Shown piece by piece: positions 53,578-63,312 of a DNA stretch of 64,000 bases (position 1 is its first letter; every line of letters begins with the position of its first letter). A program made the position numbers and the translations under genes. The notes beneath the pieces are model-generated. The model was given only the letters and a program-made list of their open reading frames with translations, was not told the DNA's origin and did no database searches. Source of the stretch: JANSWP01 sp041941305 (lineage in GTDB: Bacteria; Bacteroidota; Bacteroidia; Chitinophagales; Saprospiraceae); NCBI GenBank assembly GCA_041941305.1, contig JBGTQJ010000048.1, forward strand, positions 5,312 to 69,311, read 5' to 3'.

Positions 53578-54403
53578 TATAATCCTCCTGAAGTTGTGCA
53601 AACTTCGCAATTAGATCCATTGTAACTGGTCCAACCTTGGCATCTCCGATAACAAAATCACTCACTTGAACAATTGGCATGGGTCCTTTTGTAGAACTTG
53701 TGATAAACGCTTCCCTCGCATTTTGCAATTCTTCCAATTTTAAAATTCTTTCTTCTATAGTGTAATGCTTCTTTGCAAGGGCTAAAACCTGTTTTCTGGT
53801 TACGCCTTTTAAAACAGAATTGATAGGGGTTACCAACACATCCTCTTGTGTCAGAATGAAAAAATTTGCTCGGGTTGTTTCATAAATATTTCCTTCGTGA
53901 TGGAACAACAAATCCAATGCATTTGCCTCCTCAATTTCCTTCAATCGATTGATGCCGACAATATAATTGGTTGTTTTGATTTCCGGGAAGGTACGCATAT
54001 GCTCATGAAGCAATAGCTTAACGCCATTTTCGAAAGCCTCAGGAGGATAAGTTGGAGTACTGTGTTGAAGGATCAAAAAATTAGGTGTCGAAGGCGTGTA
54101 GCCATCTTCTGAGTAGCCTCCAGTCAACACCAGGCGAATGGCGCCTTCTTCTATACCATTAGCCTGTATCAACCGAAGTATTTGAGATTTGATATCAGCA
54201 ATAGGAAAAGGAATAGCAAGGTTTAGATTTTTCGCAGAATTTTCAAATCTAGCTAAATAGTCTTCAAAAAAATATGGATACCCTTCCTTGAAAAGGAAAA
54301 AATCAAACATGGCATAGCTCCTCAATATGCTTAAATCATTGATTTTAATAACCGCAGAAGAGGATGGTACAATTTCTCCGTTTATGGAATAATATTGAAT
54401 CAT
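53537..54403 (-). CDS. PLP-dependent class IV aminotransferase
   Basis: The 288-residue fold-type IV enzyme has the PLP lysine in EIKTTNYIVG (Lys143). The segment EGNIYETTRANFFIL and the LKGVTRKQVLALA motif are seen in branched-chain/D-alanine transaminases and 4-amino-4-deoxychorismate lyases. The exact reaction cannot be assigned. Cytoplasmic, single gene. Confidence 0.9.
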   Translation of the reverse strand: MIQYYSINGEIVPSSSAVIKINDLSILRSYAMFDFFLFKEGYPYFFEDYLARFENSAKNLNLAIPFPIADIKSQILRLIQANGIEEGAIRLVLTGGYSEDGYTPSTPNFLILQHSTPTYPPEAFENGVKLLLHEHMRTFPEIKTTNYIVGINRLKEIEEANALDLLFHHEGNIYETTRANFFILTQEDVLVTPINSVLKGVTRKQVLALAKKHYTIEERILKLEELQNAREAFITSSTKGPMPIVQVSDFVIGDAKVGPVTMDLIAKFAQLQEDYIKSKVGDSVSSPV

Positions 54404-54497
54404 TGAAATAGTATAGTTTGAGGCAAAGGTAGCGGTTACTTTACCAAAATGATAAGCCTTCGAGTATTAATAGCATGTGAATTATTAATCGTTTGGA

Positions 54498-55457
54498 TTA
54501 ATTGACTAAATCCGGGTTTCCCATCTTTCCAGCATTATAGTCTCGGATACATTGGTGGATCTGCGCCTCCGTATTCATAACAAATGGGCCATAGGAGTAA
54601 ACGGGTTCATTAAGTGGTTGTCCTCCCAAAACCAAGATTTCTGCCCCTTTTTCAGAATACATATTAATGATAGCATCTCCTCGCTGATAGAGCGCGATTT
54701 GATTGGTTTTCAGTGCACGTTGTCCCTCTATTTCCATATTTCCATCAATGACATACACAAAAGCATTATGAGTTGGTTCGGTAGGAATATCCAACCTGCA
54801 ATCCGCTTTCATTTTGATGTGGAAATAGAAAGCTGGAGAAAGCAATTCGATTTTTGATTTGGCATTGAACAATTCTCCCAAAATGACTTTGGCGGTATAT
54901 TTTTCATCTTCAATCGTGCCCATCATGGCATCTCGGTGGACAGCAGTAGAAGGATCGATAAATTTATATTGTGCAGGCATGTTGAGCCAAATCTGAAAAC
55001 CATGGTATTTTCCTCCTTCATCGTACATCTTCTGCCCTGTTTCCTCCATGTGAATGGCTCCTTTTCCAGAACTAAACATCATAAAGTCCCCTTTTCCTAT
55101 TTGAAAATCATAATTGAGACTATCCTTGTGGTGCCCGCTGCCAGAAAGAAAATAAGTAGTAGGAATAATGCCAGCATGTGGGTGAGCATCTACTCTCAAG
55201 GGATCGCTGCCTGCTGCCAAATCCACGGGACCAAATTCATCAAACAAGACATAAGGAGATACATGATCTAAATGGTCCCCTGCGAATGCTCTTAGGATTG
55301 GTAAGGTTCCCACTTTTGTTCTATCTGCATTCAATATTCTGAAAACTTTGCGGTTTGTCTTGTTTTCATACATCCCTGAATTGCAGCCAATTAGGGAATT
55401 GCTGGCAATGGTCGCCCCTACTATTGCAGAGCCTTTAATGAATTTTCTTCGTTTCAT
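54498..55457 (-). CDS. Pirin-family protein with Tat-like lipoprotein signal
   Basis: The 319-residue protein begins MKRRKFIKGSAIVGATIASN. The RRKFIK twin-arginine-like motif is followed by a lipobox SLIGC (Cys25), so it is likely Tat-exported and lipid-anchored, unlike most cytoplasmic pirins. The bicupin body shows HPHAGIIPTTYFLSGSGHHKDSL, PLRVDAHPHAG and HMEETGQKMYDEGGKYHGFQIWL (~80-170), covering the metal-site His/Glu set. Pirin-like proteins act as quercetinases or redox regulators; the activity here is unknown. Confidence 0.88.
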   Translation of the reverse strand: MKRRKFIKGSAIVGATIASNSLIGCNSGMYENKTNRKVFRILNADRTKVGTLPILRAFAGDHLDHVSPYVLFDEFGPVDLAAGSDPLRVDAHPHAGIIPTTYFLSGSGHHKDSLNYDFQIGKGDFMMFSSGKGAIHMEETGQKMYDEGGKYHGFQIWLNMPAQYKFIDPSTAVHRDAMMGTIEDEKYTAKVILGELFNAKSKIELLSPAFYFHIKMKADCRLDIPTEPTHNAFVYVIDGNMEIEGQRALKTNQIALYQRGDAIINMYSEKGAEILVLGGQPLNEPVYSYGPFVMNTEAQIHQCIRDYNAGKMGNPDLVN

Positions 55458-55600
55458 AGAGATGGATTAATAGTGAAGAAAGAAATAAAAATACAAAGAA
55501 ATGGAATTAGGTGGGGGTGGATATAATCAAAAGCAAGAAACAAAAAGGGGGAGCTATTGTTCAAAATTCATTTATTCCAACCTCTCGACTATCACAGATT

Positions 55601-57760
55601 CTACTTTTCCAAAGCTGCTTGAAGCCCCGTCCATCTTTTCGCTACTTTATCATTCTTGACAGCCATGTACATCGCCTTATTCGTTCCAATTACAATGACC
55701 AGTTTTTTACCTCTGGTAATACCTGTATATACCAAATTTCGATACAACATCATGTAATGAGAAGTATGAATTGGAAGCACAACACAAGGACATTCGCTAC
55801 CCTGATATTTGTGCACAGAACAAGCATAGGCAAGCACCAATTGATCCAGATCTGCAAAATCGTATGCTACCTTTCGATTGTCAAAATTGACAAATAACAA
55901 CTGCTCACTTCGATCTATTTCTTCAATTCTTCCTACATCGCCATTGTACACATCCTTATCATAATTATTCAGTATTTGCATCACTTTATCGCCATTGTGA
56001 AAGATACGCCCTGCCTTTACCAATGGTTCATAACTAGGATTGAGTTTTTTCTGCAAAATCTGATTCAGGTTGCGATTGCCAATAATGCCACGATTCATTG
56101 GACTAAGTACCTGAATGTCATTAATGGGATGAAAATTGTAAGCTTTTGGCAGGCGAGTTTGTACAAGTTCAGCAATCAGTACACACATCTTTTCTGTGTC
56201 TTCTTCTTGTATGAAAAAGAAATCACCATTTTTATCATTGCTGATATCTGGAAATTTTCCAGCATTGATTTTATGAGCGTTTGTAATGATTTTGGAATTC
56301 GCAGCCTGTCGGAAAATCTCTGTTAATTTAGTTTTTGCCACACGTTCCGATTCTATCAAATCTTGCAAGACATTGCCAGCTCCTACACTTGGCAATTGAT
56401 CAATATCTCCTACCAAAATTATTCTGGAATGATCGGGAATGGCTTTGAGTAAATTATACATGAGCACTGTATCAATCATACTTGCTTCATCCACAATTAT
56501 CAAATCGCATTCGAGCGGGTTTTCTCTATTCCTTTTAAAACCATTTATAGAAAAATCAAATTCCAACAAGCTGTGAATGGTTTTTGCATCTCTTTTGGTG
56601 ATTTCGCTCAATCGTTTGGCGGCACGGCCAGTGGGAGCAGCCAACTGAATTTCACTGCTAAGTTCACTCTGGATATTCAAAATGACTTTAGTGATGGTGC
56701 TTTTCCCAGTACCAGGACCACCAGTGATAATATGTACTTTTTCAGAAAGTGAATTTGCAACGGCGTTTTTTTGATTTTCCGCTAGTTGTATTTTAAGTTG
56801 TTCTTCTGCTTGTTGTATTGCATTATCTACCTGGATTTCCCCAAAAACCGTCTTGTTTTTTTGCAATCGCTTTAATTCCTTCCCAATTCCTTGTTCACAA
56901 ACATGAAAAACTTGTAACCAGATACAAGCAATGAGTTGTCCTTCATTATCAAGTGGTGCTATTATGATTCGCTCCTGTTTTTCAATTTCCTCCAGTCGAA
57001 GGTTTATTTTATCGGAGTCCACTTCCAATAACTCTTGTGCTTTTTTCAAGAATTCGTCCACTGGAAAACAGGTGTGCCCTTCATTTGCCAATTCATTCAA
57101 TACATACTCTACACCAGCATCAATTCTAATTTCAGAATGTTTGGCAATGCCCAATTTTTGAGCCGTTTGGTCTGCCGTTTTAAAGCCAATCCCCCAAATA
57201 TCACGTGCCAATTGGTAAGGATTTTCTTTGATGATTGCTATACTTTCCTCTCCATAAGTTTTAAAAACCTTTTGGGCATAAGTGGGACTGATACCATATC
57301 CTTGCAAAAACACCATGACTTCCCGAATGGCTTTTTGCTCCTCCCAGCAGGTTTTAATGCGTTCCAGCCGTTTTGGACCAATCCCGTCAATATCTTCCAT
57401 CAAAACATCTGGCTGTTCCTCAATAACCTCCAAAGTCTCCAATCCGTATTTTTTGACAATCTTTTCTGCATAATGCTTTCCAATTCCCTTAATCATGCCG
57501 GATCCAAGGTATTTTTGAATGCCGTTGAGGGTAGCAGGTTGCTCCACTTTGTACTCAGAAACCTGAAACTGATAGCCAAAATTAGTATCGTTTTTCCAGT
57601 AGCCCTTGCATCGCACTGTTTCGCCTACTTGAACGGAAGTCATTGTACCAACGACTGTTGTCAAATCCAGTTTTTTAGGTTCCTGCATACGAGCCACTGT
57701 CCAGCCGTTATCTGGGTTTTGGAAGGTGATGCGTTCTATATGTCCTATAATTTCGTCCAT
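55601..57760 (-). CDS. RecD2-like SF1B DNA helicase
   Basis: The 719-residue helicase has an N-terminal OB-like region (IGHIERITFQNPDNGWTVARM). Helix-hairpin-helix motifs at ~95-190 (e.g. IEDIDGIGPKRLERI-type and RDIWGIGFKTAD) follow, then a RecD-type motor: Walker A GGPGTGKST (~343-351), Walker B VDEASMID (~425), and C-terminal AYACSVHKYQGSECPCVVLP. No RecB/RecC partners are nearby, as for RecD2 proteins in organisms with other recombination systems. It unwinds DNA 5' to 3'. Divergent from the BNR-repeat gene. Confidence 0.93.
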   Translation of the reverse strand: MDEIIGHIERITFQNPDNGWTVARMQEPKKLDLTTVVGTMTSVQVGETVRCKGYWKNDTNFGYQFQVSEYKVEQPATLNGIQKYLGSGMIKGIGKHYAEKIVKKYGLETLEVIEEQPDVLMEDIDGIGPKRLERIKTCWEEQKAIREVMVFLQGYGISPTYAQKVFKTYGEESIAIIKENPYQLARDIWGIGFKTADQTAQKLGIAKHSEIRIDAGVEYVLNELANEGHTCFPVDEFLKKAQELLEVDSDKINLRLEEIEKQERIIIAPLDNEGQLIACIWLQVFHVCEQGIGKELKRLQKNKTVFGEIQVDNAIQQAEEQLKIQLAENQKNAVANSLSEKVHIITGGPGTGKSTITKVILNIQSELSSEIQLAAPTGRAAKRLSEITKRDAKTIHSLLEFDFSINGFKRNRENPLECDLIIVDEASMIDTVLMYNLLKAIPDHSRIILVGDIDQLPSVGAGNVLQDLIESERVAKTKLTEIFRQAANSKIITNAHKINAGKFPDISNDKNGDFFFIQEEDTEKMCVLIAELVQTRLPKAYNFHPINDIQVLSPMNRGIIGNRNLNQILQKKLNPSYEPLVKAGRIFHNGDKVMQILNNYDKDVYNGDVGRIEEIDRSEQLLFVNFDNRKVAYDFADLDQLVLAYACSVHKYQGSECPCVVLPIHTSHYMMLYRNLVYTGITRGKKLVIVIGTNKAMYMAVKNDKVAKRWTGLQAALEK

Positions 57761-57952
57761 TATTTTTTTCTGATATTCAAACAGCCATAAAACTCGCTTT
57801 TTGAGTAATACTTGCCTTAAAGTTAGGATTTTGGGAAGAAATGTCTTTCCTCTATTGTAATAACCGATCCTTCTTTCGCAATAATGTTTCCTGTCAAAAT
57901 CCTGAATTTTCTACCTTCGCATTTCACACGAATTTTTACTAAAAACAAAACC

Positions 57953-60900
57953 ATGAAATCTTGCCTTACGCTTCTTTTTGCAATTTGCTTTTTCACCACA
58001 AATCTTCCCGCACAAGAAAAACCAAAATCTATTTGGGATGCCAAAACATTTAAAGGTATTAAACTTCGAAGCATCGGTCCAGCCTTTATGTCTGGACGTA
58101 TTGCGGACATCGCCATCCATCCGAATGATGAAAATACCTGGTACATCGCTGTGGGTTCAGGAGGGGTATGGAAAACTTCCAACGCAGGGGTGACCTGGAA
58201 GCCAATTTTTGATGAGCAAAAATCCTACTCCATTGGTTGTGTGACCATTGACCCAAATCAGCCAAATACGATATGGGTTGGAACTGGCGAAAATGTGGGT
58301 GGCCGACATGTTGGCTATGGCGATGGCATTTATCAAAGCAAGGATGGTGGAGCAAGCTGGAAAAATATGGGTTTGAAAAACTCTGAGCATATTTCAAAAA
58401 TCATTGTACATCCGAAAAATTCAGATGTGATTTGGGTAGCAGCACAAGGTCCGCTTTGGAAAAAAGGAGGAGACAGAGGATTGTATAAAACAACAGATGG
58501 CGGCAAAACCTGGAAAAAAACACTGGGAGATGACGAATGGGTAGGGGTAACAGAAATTGCAATTGATGCTGAAAACCCAAACAATTTATTTGCTGCCACC
58601 TGGCAACGACACCGAACAGTAGCTGCTTACATGGGTGGCGGTCCTGGTACCGGACTATACAAGAGTAGAGATGGTGGAGATAGCTGGGAAAAATTAACCA
58701 CTGGTTTGCCCAAATCCAATTTGGGAAAGATCGGGCTCACTATTTCTCCACAAAAGTCAAATGTGGTATACGCTGCAATAGAATTGGATCGCAGAAAAGG
58801 ACAAGTCTTTCGCTCTGCAGACGGAGGTATTTCCTGGAAAAAAATGTCCAATACTGTTTCTGGCGCAACCGGACCTCATTACTACCAGGAATTATATGCC
58901 TGTCCACACAATTTTGACAGAATTTATTTAGCGGATGTCCGCATGCAAATTTCTGATGATGGGGGCAAGACTTTCAGATACATGAAAGAAAAGCACAAGC
59001 ACTCTGACAACCACGCCCTTGCATTCCGAAAAAGCGATCCGGATTATTTACTCGCAGGTACAGATGGAGGGCTTTATGAAAGCTTCGATCTGGCTGAAAA
59101 TTGGCGCTTTATTGCCAATCTACCACTTACTCAGTTTTATAAAGTAGCGGTGGATGATGCGGAGCCCTTTTACAATATATATGGTGGCTCGCAGGACAAT
59201 TCTACAGAAACCGGCCCTTCAAGAACAGACAACGTCAATGGAATTCAAAATTCTGATTGGAGTGAAATCCTGGATTGGGATGGACACCAATCTGCAACTG
59301 AGCCAGGAAACCCAAACATCGTTTATGCAGAACGACAGGAAGGAACCATTTCCAGAGTTGATATGATAACAGGCGAAATCATAGACATCCAACCTCAGCC
59401 AGCCGCCGATGAAGGCTTTGAAAGATTTAATTGGGATGCGCCTATTTTGGTCAGTCCCCATTCCCCAACTCGAATATACTTCGCATCTCAACGGGTTTGG
59501 CGATCCGACAATCGGGGGGATGAGTGGAGCGCCATTTCGGGTGATTTAACGAGAAATCAGGAGCGATTGGCACTTCCCATAATGGGTAAAACGCAAAGTT
59601 GGGACAATGCCTGGGATATTTCTGCAATGTCCAATTACAATACCATTACCTCTTTGGCTGAATCGCCAATCCAAGAAGGATTGATTTATGCCGGAACAGA
59701 TGATGGATTGATCCAGGTTACGGAGGATGGAGGTGAAAACTGGAGAAAAATAGAAGTGGAGGCATTGCCAAATGTTCCAAAAACAGCTTTTGTGAACGAC
59801 ATCAAGGCAGATTTGTACGACGCCAACACCCTTTATGTCGCATTGGATAATCACAAATACGGCGATTTCAAACCCTATTTGTTGAAGAGTACAGATAAAG
59901 GCAATACCTGGAAATCCATCGCTTCTAATTTATCGGACAGAACATTGGTCTGGAGGCTGGTTCAGGATCATGTGAAATCCAATTTATTGTTCATAGGTAC
60001 AGAATTCGGTATTTATTTTAGCGTAAATGGCGGTGAACGGTGGACTCAGCTAAAAGGAGGGGTTCCCACGATTTCTTTTCGGGATCTTGCCATACAAAGG
60101 CGCGAAAATGACCTTGTAGGTGCCTCTTTTGGACGTAGTTTTTATGTACTGGATAATTATGCTCCTCTTCGGGAAGTTTCTGAAGAACAACTCAAAGAAG
60201 AAGCGACGCTTTTTCCAACGAGAAAAGCATGGTGGTACATTCCCCGTTCCAAGTTGAGCTCTGAAGCTGGAAAGGGATTTCATGGAGGTGCACAACATTT
60301 CGTGGCACCAAACCCTCCTTTTGGGGCAGTATTTACTTATTATTTGAAAGATGATTTAAAGTCCAAAAAAGCAATGCGCAAGGAACAAGAGAAAAAAGCC
60401 AAGACCAGTACATTCCCAGGATGGGATGCCATTGAAGCCGAGCGAATGGAGGCAACACCCAAACTCTGGCTAACGGTAAAAGATTCAGAAGGCAATGTGG
60501 TTCGACGCATTCAGGGCAAAACCAAAAAGGGTTTTCATCGCATCGCATGGGATTTGCGATATCCTGCTGCTGATGCCGTTGATCTAAAACCGCCCGCTGT
60601 AAAACCCTTGTGGTGGAGTGAACCCCGAGGCATCCTAGCTGCCCCAGGAACTTACACCGTTTCACTTGCAAAACAAGTTGATGGGGTCATTACAGAACTT
60701 TCGGCTTCTCAAACATTTGAAGTTGTGCCATTGAGAAAAGGCGCTTTGAAGGGAGCAGAAATGGCAGATGTCACTGCCTTTTGGAAGCGCTATCAAAATG
60801 CAGTACGCAGGTCTTCTGCTGTCAATAAGACATTGAGCAATATTCTTTTGAAGATCAAAGCGATGGAAACTGCCTTATTGCGCTCTCAGGCTCCCCTGGG

Positions 60901-61219
60901 AGAATTGGATCAAAAAATCCATCAAATGAGAATGGAAATAATGAAGTTAGATGCGGAGCTCAATGGCAATCCTTCCAAAGCGGAGCCAGGAGAAAAATCA
61001 AATCCTACCATCAGTGGCCGCCTCTTTTCTGTTAATTTGGGAATTTACAAATCTACCTATGGTCCTACGAAAACCCATAAAATGAGTATGCAAATTATTG
61101 AAGACCAATTGGCAGCTATTCAACAAAAACTAATTCCCCTGAAAGAGAGACTATCTGCATTGAGTAAGGCATTGACAGATTCTGGAGCTCCATGGATAGA
61201 AGGAGACGATTTACATTAA
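57953..61219 (+). CDS. Secreted VPS10/BNR-repeat beta-propeller protein
   Basis: The ATG at 57953 starts a signal peptide (MKSCLTLLFAICFFTTNLPAQ); the longer frame from 57884 adds an implausible extension. The 1088-residue protein is a sortilin-like beta-propeller. BNR/Asp-box repeats (SxDxGxxW) occur throughout ~60-740: TSNAGVTWKP, SKDGGASWKN, TTDGGKTWKK, SRDGGDSWEK, SADGGISWKK. The C-terminal third (from ~760) holds beta-rich parts and a coiled-coil-like region (~960-1080). Such proteins bind or degrade glycans or peptides; function is unknown. There is no T9SS domain, so the mature protein is probably periplasmic or released another way. Confidence 0.9.
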   Translation: MKSCLTLLFAICFFTTNLPAQEKPKSIWDAKTFKGIKLRSIGPAFMSGRIADIAIHPNDENTWYIAVGSGGVWKTSNAGVTWKPIFDEQKSYSIGCVTIDPNQPNTIWVGTGENVGGRHVGYGDGIYQSKDGGASWKNMGLKNSEHISKIIVHPKNSDVIWVAAQGPLWKKGGDRGLYKTTDGGKTWKKTLGDDEWVGVTEIAIDAENPNNLFAATWQRHRTVAAYMGGGPGTGLYKSRDGGDSWEKLTTGLPKSNLGKIGLTISPQKSNVVYAAIELDRRKGQVFRSADGGISWKKMSNTVSGATGPHYYQELYACPHNFDRIYLADVRMQISDDGGKTFRYMKEKHKHSDNHALAFRKSDPDYLLAGTDGGLYESFDLAENWRFIANLPLTQFYKVAVDDAEPFYNIYGGSQDNSTETGPSRTDNVNGIQNSDWSEILDWDGHQSATEPGNPNIVYAERQEGTISRVDMITGEIIDIQPQPAADEGFERFNWDAPILVSPHSPTRIYFASQRVWRSDNRGDEWSAISGDLTRNQERLALPIMGKTQSWDNAWDISAMSNYNTITSLAESPIQEGLIYAGTDDGLIQVTEDGGENWRKIEVEALPNVPKTAFVNDIKADLYDANTLYVALDNHKYGDFKPYLLKSTDKGNTWKSIASNLSDRTLVWRLVQDHVKSNLLFIGTEFGIYFSVNGGERWTQLKGGVPTISFRDLAIQRRENDLVGASFGRSFYVLDNYAPLREVSEEQLKEEATLFPTRKAWWYIPRSKLSSEAGKGFHGGAQHFVAPNPPFGAVFTYYLKDDLKSKKAMRKEQEKKAKTSTFPGWDAIEAERMEATPKLWLTVKDSEGNVVRRIQGKTKKGFHRIAWDLRYPAADAVDLKPPAVKPLWWSEPRGILAAPGTYTVSLAKQVDGVITELSASQTFEVVPLRKGALKGAEMADVTAFWKRYQNAVRRSSAVNKTLSNILLKIKAMETALLRSQAPLGELDQKIHQMRMEIMKLDAELNGNPSKAEPGEKSNPTISGRLFSVNLGIYKSTYGPTKTHKMSMQIIEDQLAAIQQKLIPLKERLSALSKALTDSGAPWIEGDDLH

Positions 61220-61412
61220 TGGGAGCTCAAGCTTCCGCTTATCCGGTTCGAAGACATTTAGGTCGGTCGAATTAAAGATGTAGATAATTATTGATTATTT
61301 CAGCAGAAATGCCCACCAGAGTGGAGTCCAGAAAAAGTGGGAGTTAGGGAAATAATGAGTATGACAGGATGGAGAAGATGGTGAATTCGTTCCTCATAGT
61401 TTAGATATAGGC

Positions 61413-61440
61413 AAAAAAAAAGCCGCATCTCTGTGCGGCT
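61413..61440 (-). terminator. Terminator-like hairpin, best on the minus strand
   Basis: AGCCGCA (61421-61427) pairs with TGCGGCT (61434-61440). On the minus strand the stem is followed by TTTTTTTT (plus 61413-61420), a complete Rho-independent terminator. It could end a minus-strand transcript from the 61.4-62.2 kb region, or the VOC gene transcript. Confidence 0.7.
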
Positions 61441-61968
61441 CTTTATGTATAATCCCATGAACATATCCAAAAACGAAAAAATTTGCTAGAAATTTGTTCA
61501 GCTAAATTTTCGTTATATTTTTGCATCAGCCTTAAATAAATTGTTTAGAGTTTTTTTTTATCCCAGTATTTTTTTTAGCATTAGAGTTTTATCCCATGAA
61601 CAATTCGTTTTCTTAGTAGCTGCTAACTTTTTAGCAGCTTTTTTTTTAGGCTGATGCGTATATCTTTTGCATGAGAATCGTTTGAAAAATAATAGCAAAT
61701 TCCCCCTCAAATCGGGGAGGGGGACGCTACTATTAACAAATTATAATCCCATGAACATATTCAAAATTTCAAGTAGTTTTGAATCCTCCTCTTTTTGTTA
61801 AAAGCAGTACGTCCCGACTCTTAATTGCGGGACGACTGGCTATCAACAAATTATAATCCCATGAACATATTCAAAACTTTGTGTCGAATCTTTTATCCGA
61901 CTTTTTTCTTTCTCCGCTTAGTTTCCTTCCTTTCACGATACAAATATGCGACAGGATTTCAGGGTTGA
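61441..61968 (+). repeat. Array of hairpin plus ATCCCATGAAC micro-ORF modules
   Basis: Four modules share the start block ATCCCATGAAC at 61453, 61592, 61747 and 61857. Three (1, 3 and 4) share the longer TATAATCCCATGAACATAT then (C/T)CAAAA. Each of these three is preceded by a hairpin: AGCCGCA/TGCGGCT (61421-61440); TAGC...TCCCCCT/AGGGGGA...GCTA (61693-61729); GTCCCG/CGGGAC with CAGT/ACTG (61805-61838). Micro-ORFs: MNISKNEKIC (61457-61489), MNNSFS (61596-61616), MNIFKISSSFESSSFC (61751-61801) and a 35-codon frame starting MNIFKTLCR (61861-61968). Two end in Cys. Function unknown. Confidence 0.7.
61494..61648 (+). ncRNA. Predicted small RNA (promoter to terminator)
   Basis: A promoter fits the Bacteroidota consensus fully: TTG (61494-61496), 19-bp spacer, TATTTTTG (61516-61523). 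Transcription would start near 61530. A Rho-independent terminator follows: AGCTGCTAA (61618-61626), CTTT, TTAGCAGCT (61631-61639), then a T-run. The ~115-nt product includes two TTAGAGTTTT...ATCCCA repeats and micro-ORF 2. Outer arms GCATCAGCCT (61523-61532) and AGGCTGATGC (61648-61657) are a further inverted pair. Expression is not shown by sequence alone. Confidence 0.5.
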
Positions 61969-62188
61969 CAAAGACAAAAATCAATAATTGTGAATTTTTA
62001 TTTCACCAAATTTTAAGGGCCAAAAAATACAAACAATTGATTTTCAATATACTATGCACGCATTACTATTAATGAATTGTGAGAAAAAAGTTATCAAAAA
62101 TGAGCAAAAAGCAAGGATATTTATTTGATTTTTTTTGAAAAAAAGTTTCGAAAAGGCTTGACAAATAAAATTTTCCGGTTTTAAACAG

Positions 62189-62578
62189 TCAAAATTCTTT
62201 CACTTGGGTGGTAATTTCTACAAGATAACCGTCCGGATCAGAGATGAAATAGGAATGAAAATGTATCAAATCCTGAAATTCGACTTCAATTGCCATCGCT
62301 CTTAAATGTTGCCTTACTTTTTCAAAGTCCTCATTGTCCACTTTAAATGCAAAATGAAAAGGTACCAACCAATCTCCCTTAGGCAATGATCTGGGCTGCT
62401 CTGTTTTTGCTGGAAAAAGTGCAAGACCAGAATCTCCTGCCTGCATCATAATTGGAAAATCTCCCCATTCTTTGGGTTTAAATCTTTTCAAGCCTAATAC
62501 TTCTTCATACCATTTAGCAGATTGTTCAAGATTGCTGACCCTTAAAGCGATGTGATCTAATTTTTGTACTTGAAACAT
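62189..62578 (-). CDS. VOC (glyoxalase/bleomycin-resistance fold) family protein
   Basis: The start at 62578 (MFQVQKLDHIALRVSNLEQS) is preferred to 62605, because the family begins at the LDHIALRV strand. The 129-residue protein is one VOC domain made of two beta-alpha-beta-beta-beta modules: SAKWYEEVLGLKRF, then FHFAFKVDNEDFEKVRQHL and the C-terminal FISDPDGYLVEI. Conserved metal-type residues are His in LDHIA and Glu in LVEIT. The reaction is unknown. Confidence 0.88.
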   Translation of the reverse strand: MFQVQKLDHIALRVSNLEQSAKWYEEVLGLKRFKPKEWGDFPIMMQAGDSGLALFPAKTEQPRSLPKGDWLVPFHFAFKVDNEDFEKVRQHLRAMAIEVEFQDLIHFHSYFISDPDGYLVEITTQVKEF

Positions 62579-62716
62579 ATGGATTGTTTTTAACGGCTTA
62601 GTCATAAACTACATTAATTGACAAAAATCATTTGTCTACAATAATATTTATCACCTCATCCTCATCATAGAATAATCGAATTTTGTTTCAAAGCAATTCA
62701 CAATAAAAGACAATCT

Positions 62717-63121
62717 ATGAAAAAACAAATTGGCATATGGCTCGATTACAAAGAGGCCTTAATCATTGAATTGACTGAAGAAAAAGCATTAACAACCAGT
62801 ATCCCATCAGAAATAGAAGATTTCCATCCAAAGGGCGGCGCTCGGTCAAAAACCAACTGGGGACCAATGGACAAAATTTCAGAAAGAACTTATCTGGAAA
62901 GAAGAAAGCATCAGGAAAAGAATTATTTCCAAAATTTAATAAAGACGGTTCGGAAAGCAGATGAACTTTTCGTTTTTGGTCCTGCCCAAGCGAAGGACAA
63001 GTTTATACAAGTGATAATAAATAGTACTGGAATGCACCCCGCTTTAAAAGGAAGTGAAAAGACAGACAGTATGACCGACAACCAAAAAATTGCCAAAGTG
63101 AAGGCATTTTTTAAAAAATAA
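62717..63121 (+). CDS. Conserved small protein of unknown function (eRF1-domain-like pattern)
   Basis: The 134-residue cytoplasmic protein opens IGIWLDYKEALIIEL. It contains ERRKHQEKNYFQNLIKTVRKADELFVFGPAQAKDKF, reminiscent of the RNase H-like/eRF1 domain 3 pattern of 'translational machinery' or host-attachment-type small proteins. That resemblance is tentative. It stands between the VOC gene and the response regulator and no regulatory link is visible. Confidence 0.6.
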   Translation: MKKQIGIWLDYKEALIIELTEEKALTTSIPSEIEDFHPKGGARSKTNWGPMDKISERTYLERRKHQEKNYFQNLIKTVRKADELFVFGPAQAKDKFIQVIINSTGMHPALKGSEKTDSMTDNQKIAKVKAFFKK

Positions 63122-63312
63122 TTTGCTAACAAAGCCTATTGCCAAAAACGTCTGCCTGGCGTCAAACTTTCAGCCACATTTACAACCCTTCTCATTCACA
63201 CTTGTCCTTATTAAAACGTTATTCAAAAAAAAATCACATAAGCTATTGAAAGCCAGCTAGTAACCATCAACGAAATTCTCATTAGTAAATCATCCGACTA
63301 AATTCAGCTAAC

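Larger units (their letters stand above)
61220..62188. other. 969-bp spacer holding a repeat/micro-ORF array
   Basis: The first part (61220-61410) shows no feature. From 61411 to 61968 it contains a terminator-like hairpin, a predicted small RNA and four micro-ORF modules (listed separately). From 61969 to 62188 nothing is recognised. A 63-codon frame at 61881-62072 starting TTG is not accepted. Confidence 0.7.

Noticed and set aside
57035..57790. 251-codon plus-strand frame opposite the RecD2-like helicase gene
   Set aside because: Antisense shadow of a well-supported gene; Phe/Cys-rich composition, no family match.
61230..61270. tRNA-like T-arm (GGTTCGAAGAC)
   Set aside because: No matching acceptor, D or anticodon stems around it.
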